Origin: Geomonas limicola
GTDB taxonomy: Bacteria > Desulfobacterota > Desulfuromonadia > Geobacterales > Geobacteraceae
Direction: 5' to 3'
Assembly: GCF_014193675.1 (NCBI RefSeq)
Contig: NZ_BLXZ01000005.1
Location: forward strand, 124,001 to 188,000
Length of the DNA: 64,000 nt
Under the pieces are notes generated by a model, which was given only the letters and a program-made list of their open reading frames with translations, had not been told where the DNA came from and searched no databases. The translations under genes and the position numbers were made by a program. Below, one piece after another: positions 58,867-64,000 of this stretch; the stretch's first letter is position 1; each line of letters starts with the position of its first letter.

Positions 58867-59379
58867 ATGCTCACCAAGAAGCTCAAGGACGCACTGAACA
58901 AGCAGCTGAACAATGAAATCTATTCCGCCTACCTGTACCTTTCCATGTCCTCCTATGCAGGCACGCTCGGCCTCAAGGGTGCTGCCAACTGGTTCATGGT
59001 GCAGTATCAGGAGGAGACGGTTCATGCCATGAAGTTCTTCAACTTCATAAACAGCCGCGGCGAACATGTGGAACTGGGCGCCATTGCCGCGCCTCCGGTC
59101 GAGTTCAAGAACCTTCTGGAGATGATGGAGAAGACCCTGACCCATGAGCAGTTCATCACCTCATCCATCAACGACCTCACCGATCTCGCGCTGACCGAGA
59201 AGGACCACGCCACCTACATCTTCCTGCAGTGGTTCGTTACCGAACAGGTGGAGGAAGAGGAGAACGACCGCGACCTCATCGGGAAGCTGAAGCTGATCGG
59301 GGACAACGGGCAGGGGCTGCTCATGCTGGATGCCGAAATGGCGACGCGGGTCTTCGTGCCGCCGCCGACCGCAGCCTAA
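58867..59379 (+). CDS. ftn: Ferritin
   Basis: 170 residues, nonheme bacterial ferritin. The four-helix bundle carries the di-iron ferroxidase residues in LNNEIYSAYLYLSM (Glu17-type), YQEETVHAMKFFNF (Glu and His) and the third helix TEQVEEEENDRDLIGKL. Stores iron as ferric mineral in a 24-subunit shell, cytoplasmic; important in an iron-respiring cell. Length and helix order are standard for FtnA. ATG 58867 follows AAGGGGGA. A perfect terminator follows. The 140-base upstream gap may hold the promoter; I saw no Fur-like palindrome. Confidence 0.96.
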   Translation: MLTKKLKDALNKQLNNEIYSAYLYLSMSSYAGTLGLKGAANWFMVQYQEETVHAMKFFNFINSRGEHVELGAIAAPPVEFKNLLEMMEKTLTHEQFITSSINDLTDLALTEKDHATYIFLQWFVTEQVEEEENDRDLIGKLKLIGDNGQGLLMLDAEMATRVFVPPPTAA

Positions 59380-59405
59380 GGGGAAGCGCCGAGAAATTAG
59401 ATACG

Positions 59406-59440
59406 AAAAGGGCCCGGTGGTAACCGGGCCCTTTTCTTTT
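59406..59440 (+). terminator. Terminator after ferritin
   Basis: AAAAGGGCCCGGT, GGTA loop, ACCGGGCCCTTTTCTTTT: 13-base perfect stem. Confidence 0.92.
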
Positions 59441-59466
59441 CCTGATGAGCTTTGATCTTCCGCCAG

Positions 59467-59490
59467 TAGGTCCCTCCCCCTTCAAGGGAG
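59467..59490. repeat. REP-like CCCTCCCCCTTCAAGGGAGGGG hairpin
   Basis: Short GC-rich imperfect inverted repeat of a kind widely dispersed in intergenic DNA of high-GC bacteria; only this copy is in the window. Confidence 0.35.
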
Positions 59491-59596
59491 GGGATGTTTT
59501 GCGAGCAAAGATTGGCGTTAATTATCGTTCTTATTAATCTGCGCTTGAGTTGCCGTGCCCCGGCGCCGATGAGGTCCGGCAGGGGAGGGCGTGCGG

Positions 59597-60634
59597 CTAC
59601 AGTTTCTCGATCTTGCCGGTTTCCCTGAGCTTGCTTACCAGGTCGACCACGCTCTTCTGCGTCTTTTCGCGTTTGAGGAACTCGGTGATCTTCTCCTTCA
59701 CCGATTCGAAGCTCTCCTTGCCGCCTTCCTGCTTTTCGGTGAGCTTGATGATGTGGTAGCCGAACTGGGTCTCCACCACGTCGCTGATCTGTCCCGGTTT
59801 CAGGGCGAAGGCTGCCTCTTCGAAAGGGGCCACCATCTGGCCGTGCCCGAAGGTCCCGAGGTCTCCGCCCTGGCTGGCGCTCGGGCAGCTCGATTCGGCC
59901 TTGGCGACGGTGGCAAAATCCTCGCCATCCTTCACGCGCTTCAGCAGGGCCTGCGCCTTCTCCTTGGCCTTCTTGCGGTCCTCGGCGGAAGCCTTGTCGT
60001 CGACACCGATCAGGATGTGGCTGGCCCGCGCGGACTCCGGCTTGCTGAAGTACTTCTCGAGGTTCTCGTCGTAGAACTTCTTGGCATCGGCGTCGCTGAC
60101 CACCACCTTGGCGGCGTACTGGCTCTCGATGAAGCTGCTGATGACGATGTCCTTACGGGTAAAATCCTTCATGTCGTTTACCGACATGTCCACCGTGGAG
60201 AGGGCCTTCTGGAAGTCGGCATCGCTGGAAAACTTGGCGCGGTTCACGGCGATCTTGTCGTCGACCAGCTTGTCGAGATCCTTCACGGCGTGCTTGGAGG
60301 CTTCCTGGAGCAGGAGTTCCGCGGCGATCAGCTGGTCCAGGGCAACATCCTGGCCCTGTTTCAACTGCTCGGGAGTGAGCTGTGCCGCATCTACCTGGTT
60401 CTGGGCCAGCATGACCTTCATGGCGCGGTCCAGCTCGAGCCGGGTGATGGTGGTGCCGTTAACGCGGGCCACGGGATCGCTGGGTGATTTGGTCTCTGCC
60501 TTGGCGGCAGGAGCGGCTACGGTTTTGGCCGGTTCGGCGGCCGGAGCGGGGGCATCCTGGGCAAACGCGGCTGCGGCGGACAGGGCAAGACACAGTGCGG
60601 CATAAAGAGGTACAACCGTCTTTCTCAAGGACAT
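59597..60634 (-). CDS. PpiC/SurA-type peptidyl-prolyl isomerase, exported
   Basis: 345 residues. Sec signal (VVPLYAALCLALSAAAAFA), Ala/Pro linker (about 22-45), a SurA-type N-terminal helical domain (about 47-210; LDRAMKVMLAQNQVDAAQ, LDQLIAAELLLQEASKHAV) and a parvulin rotamase domain (about 220-320; SARASHILIGVDDKA, GGDLGTFGHGQMVAPFEEAAF, TQFGYHIIKLTEK). Acts as periplasmic chaperone or isomerase for outer-membrane and secreted proteins, including in Geobacter many cytochromes; the client set is inferred. ATG 60634 follows AAGGAG; upstream in-frame ATG adds 18 residues before the signal and is rejected. No adjacent lptD. Confidence 0.92.
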   Translation of the reverse strand: MSLRKTVVPLYAALCLALSAAAAFAQDAPAPAAEPAKTVAAPAAKAETKSPSDPVARVNGTTITRLELDRAMKVMLAQNQVDAAQLTPEQLKQGQDVALDQLIAAELLLQEASKHAVKDLDKLVDDKIAVNRAKFSSDADFQKALSTVDMSVNDMKDFTRKDIVISSFIESQYAAKVVVSDADAKKFYDENLEKYFSKPESARASHILIGVDDKASAEDRKKAKEKAQALLKRVKDGEDFATVAKAESSCPSASQGGDLGTFGHGQMVAPFEEAAFALKPGQISDVVETQFGYHIIKLTEKQEGGKESFESVKEKITEFLKREKTQKSVVDLVSKLRETGKIEKL

Positions 60635-60824
60635 GCACGTCTCCTTCAAGGAAAATTTTGGGGGATGATAGCACCGTTTGAGGGGCAATCAAAGCACAAA
60701 TGGCTGAGAACCGGTGGAATGACGGACAAAAATCAACAGGGGGGTTTTAATGCGGGAAAGAATATGGTAAAGAATACAGCAAACTTTTTGAGCTGACACT
60801 CTTCATTATAACAAGGAGCCCCAC

Positions 60825-61061
60825 ATGTCGAAGAAATGCGGAAACGAACAGGCGGCAATTTTGGCGTTCATCGCAGGTGCCGCAGTAGCTGCGGGTGCTG
60901 CACTGCTCTTCACTCCGAAGACCGGGCGCGAGGTCCGCGAAAAGCTGGGCGAGGCCAAAGAGGACGCACTGGAGAAGCTCAAGGAGTGCAGCTCCAAGCT
61001 ACGCGGCAAGAAGAACGGCGGCGACTCCATGGGGTACGACGGTGGTGACTGCTGGATCTAG
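60825..61061 (+). CDS. YtxH-domain protein
   Basis: 78 residues. A single N-terminal hydrophobic segment (AAILAFIAGAAVAAGAALLF) followed by TPKTGREVREKLGEAKEDA and an amphipathic Lys/Glu-rich helix. This TPKTGxxxR pattern is the YtxH/gas-vesicle-like domain found in small stress-related membrane proteins. ACAAGGAG precedes the ATG. The gene is convergent with ptsP and the two stop codons overlap in the sequence CTAG (61058-61061). Function unknown; often stress-induced in other bacteria. Confidence 0.87.
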   Translation: MSKKCGNEQAAILAFIAGAAVAAGAALLFTPKTGREVREKLGEAKEDALEKLKECSSKLRGKKNGGDSMGYDGGDCWI

Positions 61062-63406
61062 CAGCCTTCCGCTCCCAGCTCTTGTTGCACCCCCTCCAGA
61101 TACACCCTGATCGCCTGGGCAGTCTCCATGGCGAGAACCCGATCAGCGATCCGTTGCGCCCGTGACAGCGGGATGCGGCGGATCGCTTCTTTTACCTGCG
61201 GCAGGCAGGGCGCCGAAAGGCTGAAGCTGCGCACCCCCATTCCCATGAGCAAAATAGCGTTGATCGGCTCGGCGGCCATCTCCCCGCACAGTGTCGCGGG
61301 TATCCCCGCGTGCGCCGCGGCGTCGGCCACCCGCTTGATCGCCTTGAGGACCGCCGGGTGGTAGGGATCGTACCACTTCCTGATCTTCTGGTTGTTCCGG
61401 TCGCAGGCCAGGGTGTACTGGATCAGGTCGTTGGTGCCGATGCTGAAGTAGTCCACCTCCTTGGCCAGCAGGTCCGCCACCAGGACGGCCGCAGGGAGTT
61501 CCACCATGATCCCCACCTTGACCTCCTGGTCAAACGGCTTGCCGTCGCGCCTGAGCTCCTCTTTCACCTCCTCGAGGATCCCCTTGATGGTGCGCACCTC
61601 GTCAACTCCCGAGATGAGCGGGAACATCAGGTTGCAACTGCCGTACGGCGAGGCAAGGAGGATCCCCGCCAACTGCTCGCGGAAGATGTCCTGGCGCTCC
61701 AGGGATACCCGGATCGAGCGCCATCCTAAAAACGGGTTGTCCTCTTTGGGGTGCGGAAAGTAGGAAAGTCCCTTGTCGCCCCCTATGTCCAGGGTCCGGA
61801 TGGTGACCGGCATGCCGGGGAACCCTTCCAGGACCTTCTGGTACACCGTTGCCTGCACCTGGCGGTCCGGGAAGTTTCGCCGGGTCATGAAGGGGAACTC
61901 GGTGCGGTACAGGCCCACACCCTCGGCGCCGTGCAGGTGCGCGACCTGGACATCGCTTAACAGGCCGATGTTGGCCAAAAGCTTCACCCGGCAGCCGTCC
62001 GGAGTCTCGGCGGGGAGCTCGCGGATCCCCTCCAGGGCGCGCTGCTTCTGGTCGAACTCGCCCTGCAGGCGCTGGTACTCGAGCTTCACGCTCTCGTCGG
62101 GGTTCAGGTAGACGCACCCCGAGGTGCCGTCCACGATGACGAAGCTGCGCACCCCCACCTGTTTGAGGAGCCCCTCGACGCCGAAGACGGCCGGTATGCC
62201 CAAGGCCCGCGCCATGATGGCGGCATGGGCGTTCAGGTTCCCCTTTTCGGTGGCGATGCCGAGCACCTTGCCGGGATCCATGGTGGCGAGGTCGGAAGGG
62301 AGCAGTTCCCGGGCGATGATGATGCGGTTCCCCGGCATCTTGTCCGGGCTGCGTTGGTGGCCGTTCAGGGCGTCCACCAGGCGGCGGCCGATGTCCTCCA
62401 TGTCCGCGGAGCGTTCGCGCAGGTAGGGGTCGGCCATCTGCGAGAATGCCGTCACGTACTGGCCGACCACCTCGGTGACCGCGCGCTGCGCCCCGAGCCC
62501 CTCGTCGATCAACGAGCCGATCTTGCCGATGAAGCCGCGGTCCTCGAGGATCATCAGGTGGCTGTGGAAGATGGCGGCATCGGCCTCGGAGAGCATCTCG
62601 CCCACCCGTTTCTCCAGGTAGATGGTCTGGATGCGTGCCTTCTCCAGCGCGATCTTGAGGCGCTTGTGCTCCTCGGCGCGGGGACGGGCCCGCTCCACCA
62701 CCGGCTCCGCGCTGGTGCCCCGGTTCAGTATGGTGACCTTGCCGGCTGCAAAACCGGCGGCGATGCCGATGCCGCTCAGCATGGCCTGCTTGGTGCTGGT
62801 CTGCTTGACCGGGGCCGCGTCCTTGAGCACCCCGGACTGTTTGAGACGCTCTACCTCGGCCGCGTAGAAGGCGCGCTCCTCTTCCTTCTTGCGCACCGAA
62901 TCGAGGAGCTTCGCGTTCGACACGATGGAGGAGATCTGCCAGGCGATGGTGGAGAGGGCGCTTACCTCGGTGGGGGTGAAGGTGCGTGCCTCGCGGTTTT
63001 GGACGACGATGACGCCGATCGGGTTGTTGCGTTCGAAGAAGGGGACACCCAGGAAGGAGAGGACCTTCTCCTCCTTGGTCTGGCGGAAGTACTTGTAGCG
63101 GGGATGCAGCGGTGCGTTGTCGGTAGCAACCACCCCCCGGGTCTCGACGGCCAGGCCGGTGAGGCCTTCGGAGATCTTCATGGTGATGCCGACCGACAGG
63201 CGCGACAGGCCGCGCGTGGCATGCAGTCTCAGTGTTTCGCCGTCTGCTTCCAGAAGGTAGATGGAACAGACGTCGGTGGCCATTCTCTTTGCCACCAGGT
63301 TCACTATATTGGCGAGGGTTTCCTGAAGGTCGTGCGACTGCAGGATGAGCGCGCTGATATCTTCCAGCGTCCTCAGTCCCAGTTGCGCACCGGTTTCCTC
63401 CGGCAT
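61058..63406 (-). CDS. ptsP: GAF-domain phosphoenolpyruvate-protein phosphotransferase (PtsP, EI-Ntr)
   Basis: 782 residues. N-terminal GAF (about 5-165; LRLHATRGLSRLSVGITMK), then EI domains: PEP-utiliser N-terminal (about 215-340), phospho-His mobile domain (about 385-470) with the active His in NAHAAIMARALGIPAVFG, and the C-terminal PEP-binding barrel (FPFMTRRNFPD, GLSYFPHPKEDNPFLGWRSIRV, DYFSIGTNDLIQYTLACDRN, catalytic Cys in ATLCGEMAAEP). First enzyme of the nitrogen PTS; GAF may bind a ligand such as glutamine. The consensus GGxTSHAAI is GNLNAHAAI here, a mild departure with the His kept. Convergent stop overlap with YtxH gene. Confidence 0.94.
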   Translation of the reverse strand: MPEETGAQLGLRTLEDISALILQSHDLQETLANIVNLVAKRMATDVCSIYLLEADGETLRLHATRGLSRLSVGITMKISEGLTGLAVETRGVVATDNAPLHPRYKYFRQTKEEKVLSFLGVPFFERNNPIGVIVVQNREARTFTPTEVSALSTIAWQISSIVSNAKLLDSVRKKEEERAFYAAEVERLKQSGVLKDAAPVKQTSTKQAMLSGIGIAAGFAAGKVTILNRGTSAEPVVERARPRAEEHKRLKIALEKARIQTIYLEKRVGEMLSEADAAIFHSHLMILEDRGFIGKIGSLIDEGLGAQRAVTEVVGQYVTAFSQMADPYLRERSADMEDIGRRLVDALNGHQRSPDKMPGNRIIIARELLPSDLATMDPGKVLGIATEKGNLNAHAAIMARALGIPAVFGVEGLLKQVGVRSFVIVDGTSGCVYLNPDESVKLEYQRLQGEFDQKQRALEGIRELPAETPDGCRVKLLANIGLLSDVQVAHLHGAEGVGLYRTEFPFMTRRNFPDRQVQATVYQKVLEGFPGMPVTIRTLDIGGDKGLSYFPHPKEDNPFLGWRSIRVSLERQDIFREQLAGILLASPYGSCNLMFPLISGVDEVRTIKGILEEVKEELRRDGKPFDQEVKVGIMVELPAAVLVADLLAKEVDYFSIGTNDLIQYTLACDRNNQKIRKWYDPYHPAVLKAIKRVADAAAHAGIPATLCGEMAAEPINAILLMGMGVRSFSLSAPCLPQVKEAIRRIPLSRAQRIADRVLAMETAQAIRVYLEGVQQELGAEGC

Positions 63407-63559
63407 GGGTGCACCCCTTGTAGTATGATTCTGGCAGTATAGATGACGTAGCCGGAATGTGAAGTATTTTAATCATATTTTAACCGCTAACTGTTGGCAA
63501 ACAGCGCACTTCTCTGTTATAGTGTGCGCCAATGATAATGAGGCAAGGCGGAGGTGGGC

Positions 63560-64000
63560 ATGAAAACAAGTTTTGACGAGACCATGGCAACGGGTATTGC
63601 ACAGCTCGAGTCGGGAGCCTATGCCAAGGCTGCCGAAATGTTCAGGCAGTGCATGGCGCTCGAGCCCGAAAACGCCGAAGGGTACTTCTACTTGGGCGAG
63701 GCGCTTTCCGAACTGGGGAAGACCGACGATGCCATCGCCGCACTGAAAAAGGGGCTGGAACTGGCTCCCAACGACCTCGACGGCTTCACCGCGCTGGGTG
63801 ACGTCTACTTCGAGTCGGGCAAGCACAAGGACGCGCTCGCCTGCTACCGCAAGGTGACCGAGCTCAAACCCGAGGAGTGCGACGGCTATGTCAGCATGGG
63901 ACTCGTCTACAACGCCATGGAACGTGCCGAGGAGGCGCTCAAGTCCTTCGAACAGGCCCTGAAGATCGATCCGAAGAACGTCTTCGCCCTGAACGCCATG
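63560..64000 (+). CDS. TPR repeat protein, 3' partial
   Basis: At least 147 residues, running off the window end. Starts at ATG 63560, preceded by GGAGGTGGGC. Tandem 34-residue tetratricopeptide repeats begin at about residue 9 (IAQLESGAYAKAAEMF), then GYFYLGEALSELGKTDDAI, GFTALGDVYFESGKHKDAL, GYVSMGLVYNAMERAEEAL, and ALKIDPKNVFALNA at the edge. No signal peptide, so cytoplasmic and adaptor-like; a C-terminal domain beyond the edge cannot be excluded. Divergent from ptsP; the intervening 150 bases are AT-rich and probably promoter. Confidence 0.9.
   Translation, partial: MKTSFDETMATGIAQLESGAYAKAAEMFRQCMALEPENAEGYFYLGEALSELGKTDDAIAALKKGLELAPNDLDGFTALGDVYFESGKHKDALACYRKVTELKPEECDGYVSMGLVYNAMERAEEALKSFEQALKIDPKNVFALNAM

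Overview
The window is high-GC, gene-dense bacterial chromosome, most likely from a Geobacteraceae species (Geobacter, Geomonas or Citrifermentans type). The assignment rests on a eukaryote-like citrate synthase (19808-21133), a porin plus multiheme c-type cytochrome cluster with the Geobacter CxxxxCH...CxxCH arrangement (8969-12983), two GEMM-I riboswitches carrying the base associated with 3',3'-cGAMP sensing (49687-49796 and 50787-50900), and many two-component proteins. I saw no rRNA, tRNA, CRISPR array, insertion sequence or prophage. This is mostly ordinary core and regulatory chromosome.

Layout. 1-8.7 kb: end of a NarL-type response regulator, a SUFU-domain protein, RidA, a secreted metallo-beta-lactamase-fold hydrolase, a chemoreceptor, two small exported proteins, an MFS transporter and a beta-carbonic anhydrase. 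8.9-13.3 kb: an operon on the minus strand for an outer-membrane electron conduit (porin, 5-heme lipoprotein, large multiheme lipoprotein), with a long leader holding a terminator-like hairpin. 13.5-16 kb: PhoB-PhoR. 16.6-22 kb: acyl-CoA synthetase, M24 peptidase, citrate synthase with a triple GTATAC site at its promoter, and an AMMECR1 protein. 22.5-28.1 kb: small lipoprotein, ndk, rlmN, mtnP, a PfkB kinase, a PilF/PilW-like TPR lipoprotein and rodZ, an expanded version of the gammaproteobacterial ndk-rlmN-pilF-rodZ order. 28.1-31 kb: single-domain response regulators, a universal stress protein and a receiver-kinase. 31-38 kb: an FAD oxidoreductase, a YhaM-like HD nuclease, a glyoxalase-II-like hydrolase, CoaBC, a zinc phospholipase C-like protein, a degenerate UDG-like protein and a repeat protein. 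38-41 kb: BON lipoprotein, alpha/beta hydrolase and MlaA. 41-48 kb: glycogen debranching enzyme with TreZ, and a tungstate ABC importer behind a ModE-like operator. 48-51.5 kb: OmpA lipoprotein, an MscL-like channel with a zinc ribbon, and two convergent cGAMP-type riboswitch units (an FN3 lipoprotein and a hemerythrin), then a CheX-like protein. 52-64 kb: a three-gene kinase/regulator operon, an NtrC-family regulator, slipin, ferritin, a PpiC/SurA-type isomerase, a YtxH protein, PtsP and the start of a TPR protein.

The strongest unusual signals are the pair of convergent GEMM riboswitches, whose terminators share bases with the aptamer P1 stem (an ON-switch design), and the 234-nt leader of the porin-cytochrome operon, which ends in a small intrinsic terminator and has no aptamer I recognise. 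All calls come from reading the sequence; no database search was run.
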